Below are positions 1 through 8,050 of a DNA stretch of 11,441 bases, piece by piece; position 1 is the stretch's first letter; every line of letters starts with the position of its first letter. The position numbers and the translations under genes were made by a program. Origin of the DNA: Bryobacterales bacterium (GTDB lineage: Bacteria; Acidobacteriota; Terriglobia; Bryobacterales; Bryobacteraceae); contig PKZC01000355.1 of the NCBI GenBank assembly GCA_003132905.1, forward strand, positions 1-11,441, in the 5' to 3' direction. The notes below the pieces were generated by a model. The model was not told the DNA's origin. It saw only the letters and a program-made list of their open reading frames with translations, and ran no database searches.

Positions 1-2941
1 TGATGGCGTTCTTCTTGACGATTCCGATGAGCAGCACAATGCCTATGAGCGCGATGACGCTAAAATCGCTGCCGGTGATGAACAGCGCCAGTAGCGCGCC
101 AACGCCGGCCGATGGGAGCGAGGAGAGAATCGTAATGGGATGGATGTAGCTTTCGTACAGCACGCCCAGCACGATATAGACCGTGATCAGCGCGGCGAGA
201 ATCAAAACCGGCTCATTCGCCAGTGAAGCCTGAAAAGCTTCCGCGGTGCCTTGAAATGCGGCCTGAACGCTGGCCGGCATCCCCACTTCGTCTTTGGCCT
301 TGTTCACTGCCGCCACAGCCTCTCCGAGCGACGCGTTGGGAGCAAGATTGAAGGAAAGCGTCACTACTGGAAACTGCCCTTGATGGCTGATCGCAATCGG
401 CGCGCTACGAGTTTCAGTGGTGCTGAAGGCCGCCAGCGGCACTTCACCGCCATTCGGAAACGCCGTGGTGGATGGAATGGCCTGCGACCCGGGGGCGTTG
501 CTCGATCCAGTAGAATTCAGGCTGTTTAGCGAAGCGGTGGCGGAACTGGTGGGTCCGCTGCTCACCGCCGTGCCGGTGCCTCCTGCGACTATCGAGCTAT
601 TGATGGGCGTTGCTCCAGTACGCACGAAGAGTCCACGCAGATCGGCCGGCGTGCTATGAAAATCCGGCTTTACCTCCAGAACCACGTGGTATTGATTGAG
701 CTGCGTGAACATGGTGGACACCTGCCGTTGGCCGTACGCGTCATAAAGTGTCTGATCGATCGCCGATGGCGTGATGCCCAGGCGCGAAGCCGTTACGCGG
801 TCGTAGACCAGGCGTGTTTGCAATCCCAGCACCTGCTGGTCGCTGGCCGCGTCGCGCAGTTCAGGAAGTTGCTGCAGCTTGGCCAGCAGACGGGGCGCGT
901 AAACATTCAGTTCGTCGGAGCTCGGATCTTCGAGCGTGTATTGAAATTCCGTCCGGCTGACTCGGTCTTCCACGGTTAGATCCTGCACCGGCTGCATGAA
1001 TAGAGTGATGCCGGATATCTGAGCCAGTTTGGGCTGCAGGCGCACGATCAGATCCGTCGCGTTGATTTTGCGAACCGACGGCGGCTTCAGGTTAATTAAG
1101 ATGCGGCCGCTGTTCAGCGTGGTGTTGGTTCCATCCACGCCGATGAACGAAGAGAGGCTGTCCACCGCTGGATCCTTCAAAATCACCTGCGTGAGCTGTT
1201 GCTGCTCGCGCGACATTTCAGCAAACGATATGGTCTGCGCCCCTTCGGAAATCCCCTGAATCACGCCCGTGTCCTGAATCGGAAAGAAGCCTTTCGGAAT
1301 AGCAATGAAGAGCAGGATGGTGACGGCCAGAGTGGCGACGGCGATCAGGAGCGTGAAGGTTTGCCGCTCCAAAACCCACTTCAACGTTTTTTCGTAAAGC
1401 CCGATCACCCATACCCAGCCCTTCTCGGATGCTCGGTAAAAGCGGCCCTGCTCGGCTTCCGGCGTGTGCTTCAGCAGTTTGGAACACATCATCGGCGTCA
1501 GCGTGAGCGAGACCACTGCCGACATCAGGATGGTGATAGATAGAGTCACTGCGAACTCGCGGAACAGACGGCCGACGATGTCGCCCATGAACAGCAGCGG
1601 GATGAGAACGGCGACCAGCGAAACGGTGAGCGAAATAATCGTGAAGCCGATTTGTTCCGCGCCCTTGAGTGCGGCGCGCAGCGGATGCTCGCCCTCTTCG
1701 ATGAAGCGGACGATATTCTCGATCATCACAATGGCGTCGTCAACTACGAAGCCGGTTGATATGGTCAGGGCCATCAGCGTGAGATTGTTCAGACTGTAGC
1801 CCAGCATGTACATGACGCCGAAGGTGCCCACCAGCGATAGCGGAACCGCGACGCTCGGAATAACGGTGGCGGCAAGATTTCTGAGGAAAAGAAAGATGAC
1901 CATTACCACCAGGGCGATGGTCAGCATCAGCTCAAACTCGACGTCGCTTACAGATGCCCGGATGGTAGTGGTGCGGTCGGTCAGAATTTGTACTTTGACG
2001 GCGTCGGGCAGCGTCGATGTGAGCTGCGGAAGAAGCTGCTTGATGCGATCCACCACCGAAATAATGTTGGCGCCCGGCTGGCGTTGAATATTGACGATTA
2101 CCGCGGGCGTGCTATTCATCCAGGCGGCCTCGTGGATGTCTTCGACGCTGTCCACCACGTCGGCCACCTGATTCATGAAGACGGGCGCGTTGTTCTTGTA
2201 GGTCACCACCAGGCTCGAGTAGTCGGAGCTGGAAAGGAGCTGATCGTTCGCGCCAATTTGGTAAGACTGGCGCGGTCCATCGAAATTGCCCTTGGCCTGG
2301 TTCACGTTTGCGGCAATGATGGCGCTGCGCAGGTCCTCCATATTGATGCCGTAAGCGGCAAGCTGCGAAGGATTCGCCTGGATGCGGACCGCTGGCTTCT
2401 GGCCGCCACTGATGCTTACCAATCCCACGCCCGGAAGTTGCGAAATCTTCGGTGAAAGGCGCGTGTCGGCAAGATCTTCCACCTTTGAAAGAGGCAAAGT
2501 GTCGGATGAAAGCGCGAGTGTCAGAATCGGGGTGTCGGCCGGATTGGTTTTGCTATAGAGCGGCGGCGTGGGTAGATCGGCGGGCAAATAAGTTCCCGAC
2601 GCATTGATCGACTGCTGCACTTCCTGCTCGGCGACATCGATGTTCAGGCTGAGATTGAATTCGAGCGTGATCACCGACAGCCCTTCGGAGCTGATGGAGG
2701 TCATCTGCTGCAGGCCGGGCACTTGCCCGAATTGACGTTCCAAAGGCGCCGTGACGGAGGATGCCATCACATCGGGATTCGCGCCCGGATAAGTGGTGGT
2801 CACCTGGATGGTGGGGTAATCCACTTCGGGTAAAGCCGAAACAGGCAACTCGCGGTACGCGACGGCACCCGCAAGCAAAATGCCGACCATGAGCAGCGTG
2901 GTGGCTACCGGCCGCAGGATAAATGTTCGCGACGGGCTCAC
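1..2941 (-). CDS. RND efflux pump inner-membrane transporter, MdtB/MdtC type (3' end outside window)
   Basis: This is a proton-driven resistance-nodulation-division pump that would export small molecules through a tripartite envelope complex. 980 codons are visible without a stop, against roughly 1,030-1,040 for full-length relatives. The N-terminus ([12 protein letters not shown], then [18 protein letters not shown]) is typical of the heavy MdtB/MdtC branch. The transmembrane-4 proton-relay pair is present as D401-D402 in [13 protein letters not shown]. The transmembrane-10 lysine (K977 in KKNAI) is also present, almost at the window edge. The GTG start at 2941 overlaps the fusion-protein stop by four bases (GTGA), and translation from it gives the family N-terminus at once. 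Coupled translation with the upstream gene is therefore likely. Unusual is an uncharged Ser/Thr/Gly/Asn-rich insert at residues 775-831, between LFVRTG and EVPLAAF, where E. coli MdtB/C have only a short turn. The exact substrate, and MdtB versus MdtC orthology, cannot be told from sequence. Confidence 0.96.
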   Translation of the reverse strand, partial: MSPSRTFILRPVATTLLMVGILLAGAVAYRELPVSALPEVDYPTIQVTTTYPGANPDVMASSVTAPLERQFGQVPGLQQMTSISSEGLSVITLEFNLSLNIDVAEQEVQQSINASGTYLPADLPTPPLYSKTNPADTPILTLALSSDTLPLSKVEDLADTRLSPKISQLPGVGLVSISGGQKPAVRIQANPSQLAAYGINMEDLRSAIIAANVNQAKGNFDGPRQSYQIGANDQLLSSSDYSSLVVTYKNNAPVFMNQVADVVDSVEDIHEAAWMNSTPAVIVNIQRQPGANIISVVDRIKQLLPQLTSTLPDAVKVQILTDRTTTIRASVSDVEFELMLTIALVVMVIFLFLRNLAATVIPSVAVPLSLVGTFGVMYMLGYSLNNLTLMALTISTGFVVDDAIVMIENIVRFIEEGEHPLRAALKGAEQIGFTIISLTVSLVAVLIPLLFMGDIVGRLFREFAVTLSITILMSAVVSLTLTPMMCSKLLKHTPEAEQGRFYRASEKGWVWVIGLYEKTLKWVLERQTFTLLIAVATLAVTILLFIAIPKGFFPIQDTGVIQGISEGAQTISFAEMSREQQQLTQVILKDPAVDSLSSFIGVDGTNTTLNSGRILINLKPPSVRKINATDLIVRLQPKLAQISGITLFMQPVQDLTVEDRVSRTEFQYTLEDPSSDELNVYAPRLLAKLQQLPELRDAASDQQVLGLQTRLVYDRVTASRLGITPSAIDQTLYDAYGQRQVSTMFTQLNQYHVVLEVKPDFHSTPADLRGLFVRTGATPINSSIVAGGTGTAVSSGPTSSATASLNSLNSTGSSNAPGSQAIPSTTAFPNGGEVPLAAFSTTETRSAPIAISHQGQFPVVTLSFNLAPNASLGEAVAAVNKAKDEVGMPASVQAAFQGTAEAFQASLANEPVLILAALITVYIVLGVLYESYIHPITILSSLPSAGVGALLALFITGSDFSVIALIGIVLLIGIVKKNAI

Positions 2942-4251
2942 TGAGATTGCTTTCCCGCAGGCTGGTTCCCCGCATTGGGCGCGCCTTCCAGGTGAACCGT
3001 CACCTTACTGCCTTCCTGCAGTTTGTCGACGCCGGTGAGCACCACCACGTCGCCCTCGACGACGCCGGAAGTAATCTCGGTGTTGTTGTCGTCGCTAGTG
3101 CTCACTTTCACTTGCCGCACGGTGACCGTGGAATCCGGTTTCACCACGTACACGTACGTGTTGGACGAATTGCGCTGCACGGCGGCGGACGGCACCAATA
3201 TCACGCCGTGCTTTTCCTGCTGCAGCAAGCGCGCATTCACGAACTGATTCGGGAAGAGCTCGTTGTGGGTGTTGTCGAATGTGGCGCGCAGTTTGACAGT
3301 GCCGGTGGTTTGATCGATTTCGTTGTCGATGGTGCTGAGCGTGCCGGACGCGATCTTGGTCTTCATCTCGCGGTCAAAGGCATCCACAGGCAGTTTTTGT
3401 CCCGCTCGCTGTTTGGCATACACGATGGGCAATTGATCCTCAGCGATAGTGAAGATCACGCTAATGGGCTGAAGCTGGGTGATCACCAGCAATCCGGTGG
3501 TGTCGCTGGTCTGGACGATATTGCCAGGGTCCACCAACCGCAAGCCGATGCGTCCAGTAATCGGGGCCGTGATGTGGCAATAAATCAGGTTTACTTTAAC
3601 GCCTTGGATCAGGCCCTGGTCGTTTTTGACGATACCTTCGTCCGATTTCACCGTTGCAATTTGGGTGGCCAACTGCTGCTCTGGAACCGCGTTTTGCTTG
3701 AGAAGCGTCTCATAACGTGCCTGGTCGATGCGGGCATTGTCCAAAGTCGCTTGGTCGCGAGCCAGTTGTCCTTCATACTGCGTCAGCTGGGCTTCATATG
3801 GACGCGGGTCAATCTCGGCCAGCGCATCGCCTTTATGTACGATGTCGCCCTCTTTGTAGTGGACTTCCATGAGCTGGCCCGTTACTTGAGCCTTGACGGT
3901 GACGGTGTAAATGGGTGTCACGGCGCCGAGCCCGGTAACATATACGCCAATATTTCCTTTTACGGCTTTGGCGGCATCCACTGGCGATGCACCGGCGTTC
4001 GGGCCTTGTCCCTTGCGGCCGCCTGCTGCGCCATTTGCCGACCCGGGCGTAGCCGGCGGTTTCTTCGACCAATAGTAATAGCCGCCCGCGCCCAGCAACG
4101 CCAGTACGAGAATCCAAATCCAGAGACGGTGCCGCGGTGGCGGAGTGGCGCCCGGCGGCCTTTGTTTTCCCGGTGCCTGAGGCGCGGGGAGCGGTGGCGC
4201 GATGGGGGTCATCGTTTCCGCTGTTACCGGCGTGCTAGCCTGTTGGTCCAT
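2938..4251 (-). CDS. RND efflux periplasmic adaptor (membrane fusion protein, HlyD/MdtA type)
   Basis: This 437-residue adaptor would bridge the inner-membrane RND pump encoded just downstream and an outer-membrane channel. Residues 1-42 are proline-rich and cytoplasmic. A single membrane anchor follows at about 43-60 ([15 protein letters not shown]), with no lipobox, so it is held by a helix rather than by a lipid. A Gly/Ala-rich linker covers 62-95. The first lipoyl half-motif is at about 122-150 ([26 protein letters not shown]). The alpha-helical hairpin is about 152-222, the second lipoyl half begins at [18 protein letters not shown] (227-244), and the beta-barrel and membrane-proximal domains follow to the end. 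The ATG at 4251 is the first possible start, because an in-frame TGA lies five codons upstream. A purine-rich GGAAAAAG precedes it. Fusion protein first, pump second is the normal order. No outer-membrane factor gene is seen in the window. Confidence 0.96.
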   Translation of the reverse strand: MDQQASTPVTAETMTPIAPPLPAPQAPGKQRPPGATPPPRHRLWIWILVLALLGAGGYYYWSKKPPATPGSANGAAGGRKGQGPNAGASPVDAAKAVKGNIGVYVTGLGAVTPIYTVTVKAQVTGQLMEVHYKEGDIVHKGDALAEIDPRPYEAQLTQYEGQLARDQATLDNARIDQARYETLLKQNAVPEQQLATQIATVKSDEGIVKNDQGLIQGVKVNLIYCHITAPITGRIGLRLVDPGNIVQTSDTTGLLVITQLQPISVIFTIAEDQLPIVYAKQRAGQKLPVDAFDREMKTKIASGTLSTIDNEIDQTTGTVKLRATFDNTHNELFPNQFVNARLLQQEKHGVILVPSAAVQRNSSNTYVYVVKPDSTVTVRQVKVSTSDDNNTEITSGVVEGDVVVLTGVDKLQEGSKVTVHLEGAPNAGNQPAGKQSQ

Positions 4252-4297
4252 CTTTTTCCATACCCATCATGCCGGTGAGATCGAGATTGGCACGACT

Positions 4298-4330
4298 GCC
4301 GAAAGGCCACAAAGCCCTATGCCGTTCGGC
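4298..4330. repeat. Inverted repeat GCCGAA ... TTCGGC in the divergent region
   Basis: Two perfect 6-base arms (4298-4303 and 4325-4330) are separated by 21 bases. The arms could be half-sites for a dimeric regulator or form a weak hairpin. The match is short enough to be chance. Confidence 0.25.
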
Positions 4331-4366
4331 AGGGGAAGAAAAGGCGGTACTGTAAGCCAGAGTTTG

Positions 4367-4428
4367 GCTAAGGAGACTAGCTAAGAAGGGTGAGTATCAT
4401 TCGCGACTCCTCACGCGTCATTATCATT
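4367..4428. repeat. Cluster of short direct and inverted repeats upstream of the kinase start
   Basis: GCTAAGGAG (4367-4375) and GCTAAGAAGG (4380-4389) form an imperfect direct repeat with a 13-bp period. Immediately after come GTGAG (4390-4394) and CTCAC (4410-4414) as an inverted pair around a central TCGCGA. TATCATT is repeated exactly at 4395-4401 and 4422-4428, 27 bp apart. NarL/FixJ-type regulators often bind short inverted or direct half-sites near their own promoters, so this cluster is the best operator candidate in the window. No known consensus is matched. Confidence 0.3.
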
Positions 4429-4429
4429 A

Positions 4430-7405
4430 GTGCTTCGATTTAAATGGATTGCCGTCGGCATAGCGTTTGCGGCGCTGGCTGCAATCCCGGCTTCCGCTCT
4501 CGATCCCAGCCGCAGGTTGACGCAATACCTGCAAAGAATCTGGCAAACCCGGCAAGGCCTGCCGCAATCCACGATTTTTGCGATTCACCAGACTCGGGAC
4601 GGCTACTTGTGGCTTGGCACTGGCGACGGCTTGGTGCGTTTTGATGGGGTCCGTTTCACATCGCCAGACGACCTGGACGGTTTAGCGCTGCCGAAAATGT
4701 CCGTCCGACAGTTGGCCGAGGATTCCCGAGGGGGCCTGTGGGTGGCAACTAGCGATGCGGGCTTGTTCCGGATCGATCACGGGACAATCGCCAGATTTTC
4801 CGAGCGCGACGGCTTGGCCTCCAGCAATGTCCCGTGCGTGTTCCCGGACCGGCACGGCGATCTGTGGGCCTGTACCGAAGGCGGCCTGGTTCAGATCACC
4901 GATGGGAAAATTCGCGGGATTGGAAGCGGCGACCTGGCGCGACATGGCATAGCAGCGGCGACGCAGAGGAAAAACGGGTCGATTTGGGTGGGCGGCGATG
5001 GACCAGAATTGGGCATATGGACAGGGAGGCAGTTTACTGGCTATGCGCTTAAGTCGGTACCTCGTTACGCCAGGGTACAGGCGATGCTGGCGGATTCCAA
5101 TGACGTGTTGTGGATTGGTACTACCGCCGGATTGATTCGTCTCGAAGATGGCCGCGAACAGCGATTCACCAAAGCCAATGGGCTGGCGAACGATTCCGTG
5201 CTGTCGTTGGCCGAAGGCCGGAACGGATCTATTTGGATCGGCACCGACGGCGGTTTTAGCCGCTGGCGTAATGGCGAGATCGAAAGCTTTCTGCCCAAGA
5301 ACGGTTTGTCGCAAAGCACCGCCAGAGCCTTGTATGAGGATCGAGAAGGCAGCCTGTGGGTGGGTACAAAGCGCGGTCTGAATCAATTCGTGGATCGACG
5401 GACACTGCCATTTACGACGGCCGAAGGTCTTCCGAGCGATGATACGGGGCCCGTGTTTCAGGACCCACGTGGAGTAATTTGGGTGGGCACCTTGGGCGCG
5501 GGGCTGGCACGCTTCGACGGGCATCGATCCAGCGTGCTGACCAAGCAGGAAGGGCTTTCGAGCAATTCCATCCTGACGCTGGCAGGCGATGCCAAAGGAA
5601 CTGTGTGGGTGGGAACAGATGCCGGATTGAATCAAATCCGAAACGGCGAGATTTTGCGGATTTTGCCGGGCACGGTCCGGAGTTTGTATGAGGATGGTGA
5701 AGCTACTTTGTGGATCGGCACGTCGAAAGGCGTTGCCGTTTTGCGCGGCGGTAGCATCCAGCGTTTGAATCCATCGGAGGCAGTGGTGGCCTTTGTCGAG
5801 GCGCGGGGGAAGATTCTGGCGGCGGTGGAAGGCGTTGGGATTAGAAGATACGACGAGCGGACGCTGCGGGAACTCCCTGGCCCGAATGTTGCAATTCGCG
5901 ACGCCGATGCGCTGTATCGCGATGAGGATGGGCGGGTGTGGGTGGGCGGCATCGGGAGTGGATTACACCTGTTGAGCGCCAACATGGACGCCGGCCAGGT
6001 GGACTTGACGGTAAAAGACGGACTGTTCGACGACGAAATTTACGGAATCGCCGCCGACGATCAAGATCGTTTGTGGCTGGCGAGCAGCAAAGGGATTTTT
6101 TCCGTGAACCGGCGTGAGCTGCTGCAGTTCGCGGAGGGAAAAATTCGCAGCGTTGCCAGCACGCCCTTTAGCCCGCTGGATGGGTTGCAGACAGTGGAGT
6201 GCAAACCCGGCGTGCAGCCGGCTGCGTGGCGCATGCGGGATGGGTTGCTTTCGTTTTCCACCATTCGTGGTCTCATTGCGATCGATCCCGGCCATACGCA
6301 ATTGAAAATGGATCCGCCCCCGGTGGTGATTGAGAGCGTCGCTATCGACGGCCGCAGCCAGAGTCTCGATAAGATGCGCGCACTGGCCCCGGGCGACGAA
6401 AATCTGGAATTCCGCTATACCGCTCTGAGTCTGCGCGCGCCGCAGCGCATCACGTTCCGCTACAAGCTGGAGGGTTTCGATCGCGATTGGGTGGACGCGG
6501 GCACGCGGCGGCAGGCTTTCTATACCAACTTGCCGCCGCGAGATTACCGTTTTCGTGTCAGCGCGTGCAATGCCGATGGCACTTGCAATGAAGCGGGGAC
6601 ATCGGTCGCGTTTATTTTGCCGGCGCGCTTCTATCAGCAGACCTGGTTTTATGGGGCGTGCCTGCTGTCGCTCGGGCTGCTGGGATGGCTGGCTTATGGT
6701 TTTCGCATCCAGCATATCCAGCGGCAGTTCGGTGCGATTCTCGCCGAGCGAAGCCGCATCGCACGAGAGTTGCATGACACGTTGCTGCAAGGCTTTTCTG
6801 GCGTCACCATGGAAATGCAAGCCTTGGCTGGGCGGCTGCCCGAGACGTCGCGCGAAGCTTTGCGAGAGATTATCCACGATGCGGCGAATTGTCTGACCGA
6901 AGCCCGGCGTTCGGTTTCGGAATTACGAAACCATCGGGGACGCAGTCCGGGCCTGGCAGCGGAGCTGGCCGCGAGCGCCCGCCAGTTGACGCTGCCAAGC
7001 GATGCGCGTTTGAAGGTTTTCATCGAGCGGACGCCCCAGCAGTTGCCGGCGTATGTGGAATACAATCTCTTGCGAATCGCGCAGGAAGCCATCACCAACG
7101 CAGTGAAACATGCGGGTGCGCGGACTATCGAAGTCACGCTACAGGTGCTGCCGGGCGTGCTGCGGATTGCAGTGCAAGACGATGGGTCCGGCTTCCTGTC
7201 ACAAGAGCCCGCGACGGATCATTTCGGGTTGGTCGGAATGAAAGAGCGTGCCAAAGAAATTGGAGCGGATTTCAGCGTGAGGAGCGAGCCGCAAATGGGC
7301 ACGACGATCGTAGTGGATTTCCCGGTTAGAAATCCGGGGCCCCGGACAAAGAGCGATGACTCGCTCCGGCGGGGTGATCGGCAAAGTATTAAGGCGGAAC
7401 TTTAA
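4430..7405 (+). CDS. Sensor histidine kinase with double beta-propeller (Reg_prop) periplasmic sensor, Y_Y_Y domain, HisKA_3 and HATPase
   Basis: This membrane-bound kinase of 991 residues probably senses a periplasmic signal and phosphorylates the adjacent regulator. Residues 1-24 are a signal peptide ending ASA. From about 49 to 645 there are 14 blade-like repeats with the Reg_prop signature G-x-[LIV]-W-[VIL]-G-T, consistent with two seven-bladed propellers; blades 11 and 14 lack the tryptophan. A Y_Y_Y domain follows (about 657-735, with FRYTALSL and YKLEGFDRDW), then one membrane helix (about 739-758). In the cytoplasm, the HisKA_3 motif ARELHDTLLQGF carries phospho-acceptor H782. The ATPase shows an N-box with N890 (ITNAVKHA), a G1 box DDGSGF (917-922) and a G2 box FGLVGMKERA. 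The receiver and DNA-binding domains of Bacteroides hybrid sensors are absent, so this is a classical kinase. The start is GTG at 4430: it is the only start directly before the signal peptide, an in-frame TGA lies at 4391, and no good Shine-Dalgarno is seen. The ligand is unknown. Confidence 0.95.
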   Translation: MLRFKWIAVGIAFAALAAIPASALDPSRRLTQYLQRIWQTRQGLPQSTIFAIHQTRDGYLWLGTGDGLVRFDGVRFTSPDDLDGLALPKMSVRQLAEDSRGGLWVATSDAGLFRIDHGTIARFSERDGLASSNVPCVFPDRHGDLWACTEGGLVQITDGKIRGIGSGDLARHGIAAATQRKNGSIWVGGDGPELGIWTGRQFTGYALKSVPRYARVQAMLADSNDVLWIGTTAGLIRLEDGREQRFTKANGLANDSVLSLAEGRNGSIWIGTDGGFSRWRNGEIESFLPKNGLSQSTARALYEDREGSLWVGTKRGLNQFVDRRTLPFTTAEGLPSDDTGPVFQDPRGVIWVGTLGAGLARFDGHRSSVLTKQEGLSSNSILTLAGDAKGTVWVGTDAGLNQIRNGEILRILPGTVRSLYEDGEATLWIGTSKGVAVLRGGSIQRLNPSEAVVAFVEARGKILAAVEGVGIRRYDERTLRELPGPNVAIRDADALYRDEDGRVWVGGIGSGLHLLSANMDAGQVDLTVKDGLFDDEIYGIAADDQDRLWLASSKGIFSVNRRELLQFAEGKIRSVASTPFSPLDGLQTVECKPGVQPAAWRMRDGLLSFSTIRGLIAIDPGHTQLKMDPPPVVIESVAIDGRSQSLDKMRALAPGDENLEFRYTALSLRAPQRITFRYKLEGFDRDWVDAGTRRQAFYTNLPPRDYRFRVSACNADGTCNEAGTSVAFILPARFYQQTWFYGACLLSLGLLGWLAYGFRIQHIQRQFGAILAERSRIARELHDTLLQGFSGVTMEMQALAGRLPETSREALREIIHDAANCLTEARRSVSELRNHRGRSPGLAAELAASARQLTLPSDARLKVFIERTPQQLPAYVEYNLLRIAQEAITNAVKHAGARTIEVTLQVLPGVLRIAVQDDGSGFLSQEPATDHFGLVGMKERAKEIGADFSVRSEPQMGTTIVVDFPVRNPGPRTKSDDSLRRGDRQSIKAEL

Positions 7406-8050
7406 ATGGAGACCGTGGAGTTAGGACCTGTCATTCGTGTTTTGTGCGTGGACGATCATCCGATCGTGCGCAAAGGGATTGCATCTTTATTGGCCAATGA
7501 AAGCGACCTGAAACTGGTGGCCGAGGCGGCGAGCGGACGCGAGGCGGTGGAGCTGCATCGTGCTCTGCAGCCCGACGTGACGTTGATGGATCTCAAGCTG
7601 CCCGATCTGGATGGCGTGAGCGCCACGAAGCTGATTCGGGAAGAATCCCCGCAGGCGCGCATCATCGCCCTGACGAGTTACGACGGGGATCAGGAGGTTT
7701 ACCGGGCGCTCGAAGCGGGTGCGCGGGGTTATTTGTTGAAAGAGATGGTTCACACCGACGTGCTGCGCGCGATTCGCGTGGTGCATTCAGGAAAGCGGCT
7801 GATTCCGCCCGAGGTGGCCGAGCGGCTGAGCGAATATTTTCCGCAGATCGTGCTCACCGAACGCGAAGTGCAGGTGCTTTCGTTCGTCGCAAAAGGAATG
7901 GCGAACAAAGACATCGCCTTCCGGCTGGGTACGGCGAGCGGAACAATCAAAATGCATGTGCAGAATATTTTGAGCAAACTGGGCGCAGCCGATCGCACAC
8001 ACGCGGTTACTATTGCGCTAGAGCGCGGGATACTGCATTTGAACTGGTAG
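7406..8050 (+). CDS. Response regulator, NarL/FixJ family (receiver + LuxR-type HTH)
   Basis: This 214-residue cytoplasmic transcription factor is very probably activated by the kinase directly upstream. The receiver domain (about 10-128) has the acidic pair D16-D17, phospho-acceptor D62 (TLMDLKLPDLDG), T90 and K112. The LuxR-type helix-turn-helix occupies about 149-212, with LTEREVQVLSFVAKGMANKDIA and the recognition-helix segment SGTIKMHVQNILSKLG. Length and layout are normal for the family. Its ATG abuts the kinase stop (TAAATG, zero spacing), and an AAGGCGG nine bases upstream lies inside the kinase gene, so translation is likely coupled. HisKA_3 kinases normally pair with NarL-type regulators, which supports the pairing. 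The last 41 bases overlap, on the opposite strand, the 3' end of the M50 protease gene. The divergent efflux operon is a plausible but unproven target. Confidence 0.97.
   Translation: METVELGPVIRVLCVDDHPIVRKGIASLLANESDLKLVAEAASGREAVELHRALQPDVTLMDLKLPDLDGVSATKLIREESPQARIIALTSYDGDQEVYRALEAGARGYLLKEMVHTDVLRAIRVVHSGKRLIPPEVAERLSEYFPQIVLTEREVQVLSFVAKGMANKDIAFRLGTASGTIKMHVQNILSKLGAADRTHAVTIALERGILHLNW

Larger units (their letters stand above)
4252..4429. promoter_or_regulatory. Divergent intergenic control region between efflux operon and two-component operon
   Basis: This 178-bp gap separates the start codons of the fusion protein (leftward) and the sensor kinase (rightward), so it must hold promoters for both operons. 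I see no convincing sigma-70 -35/-10 pair on either strand. TATCAT occurs at 4395 and again at 4422 and resembles a -10 element, but no matching -35 lies at the right distance. Several short repeats are present: GCCGAA/TTCGGC arms at 4298-4303 and 4325-4330, GCTAAGGAG/GCTAAGAAGG at 4367 and 4380, and GTGAG/CTCAC at 4390 and 4410. Their clustering near the kinase start suggests regulator binding sites, but all are short and could be chance. Confidence 0.6.

Noticed and set aside
1464..2455. Chains of plus-strand open frames over the RND gene
   Set aside because: The minus-strand pump frame is continuous and strongly conserved in motif content across the same bases.
2923..4278. 451-codon plus-strand open frame, longer than the adaptor gene it lies opposite
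   Set aside because: Its translation shows no family pattern, while the minus-strand frame is a complete HlyD/MdtA adaptor. It is a shadow frame.
4682..5635. 317-codon minus-strand open frame opposite the propeller repeats
   Set aside because: The repetitive W-x-G-T codons of the kinase keep the opposite strand free of stops. Its product has no domain features.
5963..6877. 304-codon minus-strand open frame opposite the kinase Y_Y_Y region
   Set aside because: Shadow of the kinase gene; no signal, motif or ribosome binding site supports it.
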